DNA of 8,455 nt, taken from Candidatus Sabulitectum sp. (GTDB lineage Bacteria; Fermentibacterota; Fermentibacteria; Fermentibacterales; JCC-6). The stretch lies in contig JAGLQD010000278.1 of the NCBI GenBank assembly GCA_023136985.1, positions 1-8,455 on the forward strand. Reading direction: 5' to 3'. The notes beneath the pieces were generated by a model that made no database searches, was not told where the DNA came from, and saw only the letters and a program-made list of their open reading frames with translations. Of this stretch, positions 1 through 6,354 are shown piece after piece. Position numbers and translations under genes: made by a program. How positions within the stretch are numbered: position 1 is the stretch's first letter; every line of letters begins with the position of its first letter.

Positions 1-1
1 G

Positions 2-121
2 AGCGTCCCAAACGTTGGTATGGAACTCAGGATACCGACGTTATATCGAAACATTAAGGCGTACAAAGCACTAGGTATTCAGATGATCTTCCCTGAGGAA
101 GCTACTTTCTCAGAACTGTAA
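2..121 (+). CDS. Possible 3' end of a gene with a Fis-like helix-turn-helix (partial)
   Basis: An open frame enters from the left edge and ends at TAA 119-121, giving about 39 residues. The middle reads ELRIPTLYRNIKAYKALGI, which resembles the second helix-turn-helix of Fis-type DNA-binding domains (pattern LGI..xTLYRxIKxYG) found at the C-terminus of sigma-54 activators and related regulators. That resemblance is by eye only. The frame would be convergent with the beta-helix gene on the other strand and would overlap its last 20 bases, which is unusual but possible. A second + frame in the same stretch stops at 57 and reads RPKRWYGTQ near the edge, so the true reading frame is not certain. 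No start can be seen. It could also be chance. Confidence 0.33.
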   Translation, partial: SVPNVGMELRIPTLYRNIKAYKALGIQMIFPEEATFSEL

Positions 122-1490
122 TTCTTCCGGCTAGAGAACTGCTTTCTCCGGAAATTCGCACTAAATAGATTCCACTGGTGCTGTGCCATGAGATATCTAC
201 TGAGACACTTTTTCCGTTGTTGATATTTTCTGAAAAGATCCTTCTACCGGAGAGATCATAGATCTCAAGAAGATCATAGTTCCCGTCTCCGGGTATTACC
301 ACTGTTAAGGGGCCAGGGGTTGGATTGGGGTAAATGTAGAGCAGGTTGTATTCAGGCCACTGCGGGCTTGACTGCCATCCGCTATCCTGTCCGTGATGAT
401 AGCCCAGATCAACCACAGATGAATCTGTGACACTGTCAGTTCTGGTCCATGTTAGATTCAGATCATATGCTTCTGAAAAGTCGCCTCCGGAATTCACGCA
501 GGGGCTGTCAAAGCTCTGTCCTGCTGCTGTCTGGCTTAGAAAGAAATCATCCACAAGAATTGGATCGGCAGAGAAATTACCGCTTGTTCCTGTGGGATCC
601 GGAAGATTGCCGTAATTCCCATCGGGATTGCCCCATACGCAATTAAAAGAAAATACCGGATCTCCGCTGTCCTGTATGTAAAATGCAGGTCCGGTGTTGC
701 CTGTGACAATGTTGTGGTGCAACTCCGGTGAGGAACTCACTCGGAAATACACTGCGCTGCCGGTGTTTTGAGCATAGTTATCATAGAAAGTGCAGAAGGA
801 AATATCCGGATGTGACAGAGCATAGCAGTAGATCCCTCCTCCGTCGTCATATGCACTGTTACCTGTGAAGAGGCAGTTGAATACAACCGGAGAGCAGTGA
901 TAGCAGAAGATAGAACCCCCATCATCCCAGCATAGATTGTCCTGGAATCGACAGTGGCTTACAGATGCCTCTGAAGAGTAAAGATATATGCCTGCACCTG
1001 CAGATATGCATTCATTGCTCTGAAAATCGCAGAACCGGATCACTGGAGCACCCTTCCAGGAATAGATACCACCGCCGTTGTCTGCTTCACATTGTATGAA
1101 TCTTGAGTACTGTATCAGAGGGGAGCTGTGTCTGGTATGAATTGCCCCGCCAAAGGCGTCTGTCGAAGCATATCCATTCATGAAGGTGAAGCCTGAAATA
1201 ACCATTGTTGTGTCTATCTGGCCGCTTGTGCTGCAATCAATGTATATGATACTGTCAGAAAGACTGTCCCCTGAAAGGATAACTGAAGAAGGCTCAGCAT
1301 TCTTTCCAAGAAGCACTATTCCGTTGTGGTTTTCTTCAATGACAATAAGGTTTTCCCCGCTACCGTGATGAATGCCGGGCATGACTTGAACTGTATCTCC
1401 TGCAAGTGAAGAATCAAGAGCATCCTGAATGCTTTCGCCGGGGTAGACCGGTGTGGTAAAACCTAGAATAAAAGCGAGAATTACCGTCAT
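102..1490 (-). CDS. Exported parallel beta-helix protein, Cys-rich, with choice-of-anchor-Q-like region and T9SS-type sorting tail
   Basis: 462 residues. Residues 1-18 (MTVILAFILGFTTPVYPG) form a short hydrophobic signal. A right-handed beta-helix follows at about 85-275. Its rungs repeat a GG(G/A)I turn with the hydrophobic residue at 117, 142, 168, 194, 220 and 247, a spacing of 25-27. Residues 283-366 hold the DPTGTSGN, DSPCVNSG and DLGYHH blocks common in 'choice-of-anchor Q' beta-helix proteins. Residues 386-462 resemble a Por/T9SS type A sorting domain: IYPNPTPG, then IYDLSGRRIF, SGIYLVRI and a basic end, ITVLRK. The role is not known; such proteins are usually cell-surface or secreted adhesins or polysaccharide-binding proteins. 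It is the last gene of a three-gene operon, and its ATG lies inside the ATGA overlap (1487-1490) with the upstream stop. AAAGGTGG at 1501-1508 could be its ribosome site, 10 bases away. It has 13 cysteines, many at rung spacing, against 5 in its paralogue. No terminator was seen after its stop. Confidence 0.88.
   Translation of the reverse strand: MTVILAFILGFTTPVYPGESIQDALDSSLAGDTVQVMPGIHHGSGENLIVIEENHNGIVLLGKNAEPSSVILSGDSLSDSIIYIDCSTSGQIDTTMVISGFTFMNGYASTDAFGGAIHTRHSSPLIQYSRFIQCEADNGGGIYSWKGAPVIRFCDFQSNECISAGAGIYLYSSEASVSHCRFQDNLCWDDGGSIFCYHCSPVVFNCLFTGNSAYDDGGGIYCYALSHPDISFCTFYDNYAQNTGSAVYFRVSSSPELHHNIVTGNTGPAFYIQDSGDPVFSFNCVWGNPDGNYGNLPDPTGTSGNFSADPILVDDFFLSQTAAGQSFDSPCVNSGGDFSEAYDLNLTWTRTDSVTDSSVVDLGYHHGQDSGWQSSPQWPEYNLLYIYPNPTPGPLTVVIPGDGNYDLLEIYDLSGRRIFSENINNGKSVSVDISWHSTSGIYLVRISGESSSLAGRITVLRK
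741..1157 (-). repeat. Degenerate ~78-bp coding repeats (beta-helix rungs)
   Basis: Residues about 112-250 of the 462-aa protein are made of six rungs of 25-27 residues, each with a GG(G/A/S)(I/V) turn. Examples are DNGGGIYS, DDGGSIFC and DDGGGIYC. At the DNA level this is a diverged tandem repeat of about 78 bp; conservation lies in the protein rather than in the bases. Confidence 0.65.
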
Positions 1491-2908
1491 GGCAGCATCA
1501 CCACCTTTCCAGATGCGTTTCCTCCCGGCCAGGTGGCCATAAATAGAACAAGTCCACCTGAGAAACAGTCATCCGGTTGCCATGTCCACCATTCTCCGTT
1601 GGTCAAATACACAGAATCTGCTGTGTGAATTCTGCGCCCGTTAATGTCAAATACATGAATAGTTACCGGGAGGGGTATGTTTCGGGAAAGGGTGATATCT
1701 GCACTGGTGGTGGCAGGTGAAGGCGTGATGATCATCGTTACAGTTCTCTCTGACAGTTCAGGAGGAATTCCCGTTTGTTCAGTGTTGAAATGATGAAATC
1801 CCATATCAGCTACGGCTGTGTCAGGCAGGCTGTCTGTTCTTGTGCTTAAGCCGGAGATACTGGTGTTCTCAACTGCTGAGTGTCCGGCATTTACAGCAGG
1901 GCTGTTCTCTGGCTGCCCGGCATAGAGCTGGGACAGATTCAGATCTGAATCCGCAAACAAAGGATCTTCGCTTATGTTTCCATCTGATCCCGTTGGGTCT
2001 TCCATACCATGATAATTGGCAAAGGTATTGTTCCAGCAGCACACATGAGAAATGAAGGGGATATTTGCACTTATCACGTTGATTCCGCCTTTTCCCAGAT
2101 TGGATGTTACTATGGAGGATACAACAGAAACAGAGTCTGTGGTATGAATCCGCATCCCGCCCCCGTCGTCAAAGGCTTCATTTAAGTTAAGTGTAAGGAA
2201 TGAAAAGTTTGAAGTTCCCTGCAGAACAGTAATGGCACCGCCATCGTCTCCGGAATAATTGTATTGAAAGAGTGAATTTGACAATTCAAGCGTGCTCTGA
2301 TATGCGTTCAGCCCTCCGCCGTCATCCGAGCTGGTATTTGAAATGAATTTATTCATGTGACCGGTAAAATTGCATGAATAAAGATCAATACCGCCACCTG
2401 TAACCAGTGCTTCATTATTGCTCAGGGTTGAGTACTGTACTTGAAGAATGCCCCCTTCAGCTCCTATTCCACCGCCGATCAGAGCTGTATTGCCTGTAAC
2501 AAGACAGTTGCTTACAATGGCTTTTGATTCACTTGCTGAGATCCCTCCACCGTTAAAAGCATTTGTTCCTGTGGCATTTCCTCCGGTGATGATCAGGTTC
2601 TCGATAATCACAAATGAATCGTGCGGGCCAACGAGACTTAGAATACTTCTTTCAAGATTCTGCCCGTCCAGCACCGCCCTGTCGTTCTGTTCAGATGTAA
2701 TGATCACGCCTGACTGCATGGGACCAGCAGTTAAGAATGACTGTTCCTCACTGTTAATGTACACACCGGGAGTGAGGAAAAGAGTATCTCCATGGGATAG
2801 TGTCAGCAGGCTGTCTGATATATCATCGCCGGGATGCACGGTGATGGTTGTACCCCAGGCATTGAAAGAGAGATAAAGCAGAGGCAGAAAGAAAGCAAAT
2901 CTGATCAT
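1487..2908 (-). CDS. Exported parallel beta-helix protein with choice-of-anchor-Q-like region and T9SS-type sorting tail
   Basis: 473 residues. Residues 1-19 (MIRFAFFLPLLYLSFNAWG) are a clear Sec signal. The N-terminal segment TITVHPGDDISDSLL resembles the start of many beta-helix domains. Rungs carry GGG(I/L/M) turns with the hydrophobic residue at 123, 148, 174, 200, 226, 252 and 276, a spacing of 24-26. Three successive rungs carry Asp-Asp before the glycines (195-196, 221-222, 247-248). Residues 290-373 hold DPTGSDGN, SPAVNAGH and DMGFHH, matching the same blocks in the neighbouring 462-aa protein, so the two are paralogues, probably from a tandem duplication. Residues 390-473 form a T9SS-like tail (IITPSPATT, VFDINGRRI, GKVVMLP). 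ATG 2906-2908 overlaps the upstream stop as ATGA (2905-2908). No strong ribosome site precedes it, which suggests translational coupling. It is the middle gene of the operon. The ligand or substrate cannot be told from sequence. Confidence 0.88.
   Translation of the reverse strand: MIRFAFFLPLLYLSFNAWGTTITVHPGDDISDSLLTLSHGDTLFLTPGVYINSEEQSFLTAGPMQSGVIITSEQNDRAVLDGQNLERSILSLVGPHDSFVIIENLIITGGNATGTNAFNGGGISASESKAIVSNCLVTGNTALIGGGIGAEGGILQVQYSTLSNNEALVTGGGIDLYSCNFTGHMNKFISNTSSDDGGGLNAYQSTLELSNSLFQYNYSGDDGGAITVLQGTSNFSFLTLNLNEAFDDGGGMRIHTTDSVSVVSSIVTSNLGKGGINVISANIPFISHVCCWNNTFANYHGMEDPTGSDGNISEDPLFADSDLNLSQLYAGQPENSPAVNAGHSAVENTSISGLSTRTDSLPDTAVADMGFHHFNTEQTGIPPELSERTVTMIITPSPATTSADITLSRNIPLPVTIHVFDINGRRIHTADSVYLTNGEWWTWQPDDCFSGGLVLFMATWPGGNASGKVVMLP
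2075..2554 (-). repeat. Degenerate ~78-bp coding repeats (beta-helix rungs)
   Basis: Residues about 119-278 of the 473-aa protein form seven rungs spaced 25, 26, 26, 26, 26 and 24 residues, each centred on a GGG(I/L/M)-like turn. The register closely matches that of the downstream paralogue (25, 26, 26, 26, 27), so the rung number and lengths have been kept while side chains changed. Confidence 0.65.
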
Positions 2909-5067
2909 CTGGTACCCAATACAGTAATTTTTGCAGTTTGAATGAAGCCCATATTTCTTACGCCAACTAAATATACACCTGACGGAAGTGTGCCGGTTTT
3001 CAAGGTAAATGAAGATACCCCGGCTTCAAGCTCCAGTATGTCAGGGGTTAGTATAACCCTTCCGCTGAGATCGTAAAGACAAACTTCAACAACAACAGGC
3101 GCTATTGCTGTAAGCAGTATGGACAGGTCACCGTTAAGAGGCACAGGGCCTGTGAGGGAAAAGCTGACAGCGCCGTGACGAGGCCAGTCTGAACACCAGT
3201 TATCAGCAGAAAATGGGGTTCCTCCGAAAGGACCTGCCTCCCAGGATGACGGGTATTGATTCGGGAGAGAAGTATCTACCAGAGCCAGAGTTGCCCCGTG
3301 TCCTCCGGCTTGCCATGGCCATGGATCTTCCGGCAGATAGGATACGCTGTCCACAGTATTTCCTACTGGATCAATCAGAAGCAGATCATCTCCACTGTCG
3401 GAAAGGTTGAAATTCAACCACCATGATGGATCTGGAATAGTCTCAAACACATTGATGAAAGCAAATGAGTCTGAGCAGAATACAAGACATTGTTCCGGCT
3501 GGATGGTCAGATCACCAAGAGTGGTCAGATTGGTTCTGTTGTTGTCTCTTACAGACCATCCCTCAAGGCACAGGGGTTGATCATCGGTGTTGATCACCTC
3601 AAACCAGTCTCCAGGATCAAACTGAGGAGAACTCATATAGTTGATCTCATTGATCATCAGATTTCCTGAGATCGCGTAGTGGTCTCTGTATACTGAAAGG
3701 ATTGGACCATTGTCTGATCGCTGTTCTACTCCATTCCGTGTGGCATATACCTGCAGCCAGAGGTCGGAGCCTGTGTAAACTGCTGGAACTGTGTGGAATG
3801 TGTCAGAGGGAAATGCTTCGTACAAAACCTTATCAGGATTGGAAAAGAGGCTGTCAGGTGAAATGGCAAGCCGCCAGCTGCACTGGTTGCCAGCGTTCTG
3901 CCAGGAAATTGTGATATCTCCTGAAGCATTCTCCTGTTCGCCTATTCTGATCCTGAATGGAAGCGGCCACTGGTTGATCTGATTCAGCACATTTGAGTAT
4001 CTTGCTTCAGGCCAGTTATCCAGATTCTCTACTTCGTTCCAGAACTGATCCATTGTGTAATCCCTGAAGGGGTCAACTTCCACAAGAGGGGCTATCAGGC
4101 TGGCAAGAGAGTCAATCGTATTGTCGCTGGAGAAATCCAGAATAAGCGGATACTGTCTCTGCATCTCTGCGAAAAGCTCATCTCTAATGGTTGCATTGCA
4201 CCACATGCGCCATATCAGGGTATTGCGTCTGTTCCCGTTGTTGCTTGAGTTCTTGTGGTAAGAGAATTCAGGGCCGTACTTCCACCAGGTTCTATCCATA
4301 TCCCAGGCCATGTAGCGCCAGCGACCTGTTCCACCAGTCGCGTCCAGAATAAGCAGATAGTTGTGGTAGTAGGTACTTCCATTGCCGAGAAGCACATTTG
4401 CAGCCACAGATGAAAGAAGGTCTGAGTAATAGAATCTTTCCTGGAGCTGTTCACGAAAAATTTCTTCAGGACAGAGCCTGAGCCAGTAAAGCAGCAGCAG
4501 GAAATCATCCCACGGCTGGAATTCGTGAGTCTTTTTTGTGTATGGCCCCAACTCATCCACCCGGTCAAGAGTGGTGTAGCGGTCAGTACACTTGTATATC
4601 ACAGCCTCATCCGGCAGATTTGTGTTTAACAGAAAATCTGCATCAACATCTTCCACGGACAGGTATGCTCCCTGTGTTTCTCCGTTAAAAACCACTTCTA
4701 CCAGATGTACTTCCGGCACAACCTGCCCGATATGATCAAGGTACATGTAGGAGAGGCACTCCCGCAGTTTTGTCCAGTCAAGATACTCTGCATTAAGATT
4801 CAGTTCATCATGACCAAAGATGTAAGTGCCCTCAACCAGCTCTACTTTGATTGATTTCTTTGGGAAGCTTCTGCTGGATGCTCCCCTGATACGGAACTGG
4901 CAGTCATATGAGAACCCGTTGAATGTGAGCTGGGCAGGTACATATATGTCAGCCCAGTAATTATCACAGGCATATTCCCACTGGCTCTGTTCAAAATCAA
5001 GATGGAGCTCCGGTATTGTATCCGGCCAGACAGGACTTGAGATCAGCGAAATAAAGATCAGCAGCAA
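2905..5067 (-). CDS. Exported CotH-kinase-family protein with lamin-tail domain and T9SS-type sorting tail
   Basis: 720 residues from a TTG start at 5067. Residues 1-15 (MLLIFISLISSPVWP) are hydrophobic and signal-like but lack basic residues. A CotH domain spans about 20-370. Visible family blocks are RIRGASSRSFPKKSIKVEL (59-77), EDVDADFL (139-146), HNYLLILD (235-242) and RYMAWDMDRTWW (251-262). The acidic residues of EDVDADF and WDMD are likely ATP/metal ligands, by analogy with spore-coat CotH, an atypical protein kinase. Residues about 375-460 look like a fibronectin/beta-sandwich linker. A lamin-tail domain follows at about 465-610 (LMINEINYMSS, DWFEVINTDD, LEGWSVRDNN, LNFNLSDSGDDLLLID). 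Residues 638-720 are a T9SS-like tail (VCLYDLSGRVIL, SGVYLVGVRN, AKITVLGTR). It is first in the operon and overlaps the next gene by ATGA. Ribosome-site candidates are AAGGTG (5072-5077) and GAAGGA (5079-5084). No ATG starts this frame before the in-frame stop at 5119-5121. Kinase activity and substrates are inference. Confidence 0.85.
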   Translation of the reverse strand: MLLIFISLISSPVWPDTIPELHLDFEQSQWEYACDNYWADIYVPAQLTFNGFSYDCQFRIRGASSRSFPKKSIKVELVEGTYIFGHDELNLNAEYLDWTKLRECLSYMYLDHIGQVVPEVHLVEVVFNGETQGAYLSVEDVDADFLLNTNLPDEAVIYKCTDRYTTLDRVDELGPYTKKTHEFQPWDDFLLLLYWLRLCPEEIFREQLQERFYYSDLLSSVAANVLLGNGSTYYHNYLLILDATGGTGRWRYMAWDMDRTWWKYGPEFSYHKNSSNNGNRRNTLIWRMWCNATIRDELFAEMQRQYPLILDFSSDNTIDSLASLIAPLVEVDPFRDYTMDQFWNEVENLDNWPEARYSNVLNQINQWPLPFRIRIGEQENASGDITISWQNAGNQCSWRLAISPDSLFSNPDKVLYEAFPSDTFHTVPAVYTGSDLWLQVYATRNGVEQRSDNGPILSVYRDHYAISGNLMINEINYMSSPQFDPGDWFEVINTDDQPLCLEGWSVRDNNRTNLTTLGDLTIQPEQCLVFCSDSFAFINVFETIPDPSWWLNFNLSDSGDDLLLIDPVGNTVDSVSYLPEDPWPWQAGGHGATLALVDTSLPNQYPSSWEAGPFGGTPFSADNWCSDWPRHGAVSFSLTGPVPLNGDLSILLTAIAPVVVEVCLYDLSGRVILTPDILELEAGVSSFTLKTGTLPSGVYLVGVRNMGFIQTAKITVLGTR

Positions 5068-5227
5068 TTTGCACCTTTTCCTTCTTGGTTGTTTTGAACA
5101 TACATAATTTTCAAGGGGTTATTCTATTCTGTCGGATGTTGCTTTCTGTAAATGCGGAAACAGCTATTGCATATACACTGTATATTCTGAATATTCATAC
5201 AATAGATATCAGAAAGAAAGGAATGTT
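5068..5227. promoter_or_regulatory. Divergent intergenic region driving the CotH/beta-helix operon (-) and the barrel-protein pair (+)
   Basis: 160 AT-rich bases between two divergent start codons must hold promoters in both directions unless transcription enters from elsewhere. For the + genes, TACAAT (5198-5203) is a good -10 candidate but has no convincing -35. TATATT (5181-5186) is another. For the - operon, TAGAAT (5121-5126 read on the minus strand) is a possible -10, with TTTACA (5147-5152, minus) 20 bases upstream, a poor spacing. Sigma preferences in this lineage are unknown, so none is firm. Confidence 0.45.
5171..5185. promoter_or_regulatory. 15-bp perfect palindrome, candidate operator
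   Basis: ATATACA-C-TGTATAT is a perfect inverted repeat of 7-bp arms around one base. A second palindrome, GAATATTC, lies at 5189-5196. Both sit in the divergent intergenic region, 43 and 32 bases before the + start codon, and just upstream of the candidate -10 TACAAT. The position fits an operator, but AT-rich DNA produces such palindromes by chance and the regulator is unknown. Confidence 0.3.
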
Positions 5228-5791
5228 ATGGCTGCAGTACTTATTTATCTTACTGCTTTGTGTTCCACATTCACCGTGGAAGCAATTGGGGGATTAGTTG
5301 TTCCGGGAATTCCCGAAACCCATGGACCGGCAGTTTTCTGTGAGTTCAGAGCCGGTCTTGATGTTTCAGAAAACTGGACTGTGTTTGCTGCGGTTCCTTT
5401 CTGGAAACTATCTAATTTCAACCCTTCATCCACGCCTTCAGAATTTTATGAAAACGAGGAATACAACTGGTTTGAAAACTATTCAGAAAGTCGTCTCGGC
5501 TATCAGATCGGTGCTGCAAGGTGTATGGGTCCCTTCTCTCTGGAAGCAGCAGCTGGATTAGTGAACAGAACAGCGGAGTACCATATGGAAGGACTTGATA
5601 CTGATGACTATGGCTGTTCCGAGTACAGTGAAAGATTATTTCTCGGGTCTGCTGGTATTGTGATTCCCACAGGAGATCATGGTCTGCTGAATCTCAGTGC
5701 AAGAACCGAGTCTTTCAGCCACTGGTTCTTTTCCGTGAGCGCTGGTCTGACTGTTTCTTCCGATACTTTTACTTCCACAGGAGGAGAGTAG
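5228..5791 (+). CDS. Exported hypothetical protein, probable small outer-membrane beta-barrel
   Basis: 187 residues, family not recognised. The start is a signal peptide, MAAVLIYLTALCSTFTVEA, with a likely cut after VEA at residue 19. The rest alternates hydrophobic and polar residues in stretches of 8-12 typical of membrane beta-strands (AVFCEFRAGLDV, WTVFAAVPFW, ESRLGYQIGAARC, FSLEAAAGLV, RLFLGSAGIVI, LLNLSARTES, WFFSVSAGLTV), linked by acidic, Tyr/Glu-rich loops. It does not end in the usual terminal Phe strand; the last residues, TSTGGE, are polar. AAAGGA at 5217-5222 lies 5 bases before ATG 5228 and fixes this start. An out-of-frame ATG at 5223 directly abuts that site and stops at 5297. 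It is first in a pair with the next gene, one base downstream. The function is unknown; a structural or periplasmic beta-sandwich protein is an alternative. Confidence 0.72.
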   Translation: MAAVLIYLTALCSTFTVEAIGGLVVPGIPETHGPAVFCEFRAGLDVSENWTVFAAVPFWKLSNFNPSSTPSEFYENEEYNWFENYSESRLGYQIGAARCMGPFSLEAAAGLVNRTAEYHMEGLDTDDYGCSEYSERLFLGSAGIVIPTGDHGLLNLSARTESFSHWFFSVSAGLTVSSDTFTSTGGE

Positions 5792-5792
5792 C

Positions 5793-6323
5793 ATGTTTAA
5801 GTATCTTCTTCTTCTGTGTATAGTTTCAATGGCCGTTTCATTTCCCGGAAGTTTTGAGATATCCTTTTCGCGAACGGAGATCGTCGAAGATTCAATTCCG
5901 TTTCTGGCCGACCATTTTCAGATGACCAAAATTGGTTCCAGTCTGGAACTCTCCTCACAGTTTGATGCGATGATCAGATGTGGCTTCGGCTCATCTGAAG
6001 CATCTGTTCCAGTATTGGCTTTCGATGGAGAAGGCAGGATCTGGACACTGGAAGCCGGTGTTGATTATCTGATATACCCCCAGGCTCCTTTCATTGCAAG
6101 AGTAACTGCCGGTTCAGCATACATAATGAGGGATTACAGCCTGGGGGAATACTACCAGAGATATACTGACGGCAGCTGGGAATCTCTCTTATCAATTGGT
6201 CTGGGAAGTGAATTTCCCGTTGATTTCATCCCTATAATCAATAAGGCTGAATTCCTTCTTTCTGCGGGATGGATCGGTTCAGATGTTATGGTTGTTACAG
6301 GGGAGATCGGTATAGGTATCTGA
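5793..6323 (+). CDS. Exported hypothetical protein, probable small outer-membrane beta-barrel
   Basis: 176 residues, family not recognised. Residues 1-16 (MFKYLLLLCIVSMAVS) are a clear Sec signal. The mature part reads as alternating strands: GSFEISFSRTEI, IGSSLELSSQFDAMIRCGFG, WTLEAGVDYLIY, FIARVTAGSAYIM, WESLLSIGLGSEF, AEFLLSAGWIG and VMVVTGEIGIGI at the very end. About 8-10 strands would fit a small barrel. A strong ribosome site, AGGAGGAG (5779-5786), lies inside the end of the previous gene, 6 bases before ATG, and only one base separates the two genes, so they are co-transcribed. No transferable similarity to the 187-aa neighbour was found by eye beyond the strand pattern. Its 3' end faces the transketolase gene across a hairpin. 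Confidence 0.74.
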   Translation: MFKYLLLLCIVSMAVSFPGSFEISFSRTEIVEDSIPFLADHFQMTKIGSSLELSSQFDAMIRCGFGSSEASVPVLAFDGEGRIWTLEAGVDYLIYPQAPFIARVTAGSAYIMRDYSLGEYYQRYTDGSWESLLSIGLGSEFPVDFIPIINKAEFLLSAGWIGSDVMVVTGEIGIGI

Positions 6324-6348
6324 AAAAAGGGGCCGCAAATGCGGCCCC
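6323..6348 (-). terminator. Intrinsic terminator of the transketolase operon
   Basis: GGGGCCGC (6329-6336), loop AAAT, GCGGCCCC (6341-6348) form a perfect 8-bp GC stem. Read on the minus strand it is followed by six Ts (6328-6323), the classic form, and begins 7 bases after the transketolase stop. Read on the plus strand no T-run follows, so it may stop the convergent barrel operon less well. Confidence 0.88.
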
Positions 6349-6354
6349 GATTCA

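Noticed and set aside
88..101. Small hairpin CTTCC-CTGA-GGAAG after the last beta-helix gene
   Set aside because: Stem of only 5 bp with no T-run on the minus strand, so not a convincing terminator; it also lies inside the possible + strand frame.
2448..2876. 142-codon + strand open frame opposite the 473-aa beta-helix gene
   Set aside because: Pro/Ser-rich mirror of the beta-helix codons with no recognisable family; the minus-strand gene with signal, rungs and tail explains the region.
4215..4568. 117-codon minus-strand frame inside the CotH gene
   Set aside because: Same strand but shifted frame; it overlaps the CotH HNY and WDMD motifs, which are read in the main frame, so it is a shadow.
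5085..5297. 70-codon + strand frame covering the divergent intergenic region
   Set aside because: It crosses the control region, has no ribosome site at its start and ends inside the signal of the barrel-like protein; only its last 25 codons look signal-like, noted separately.
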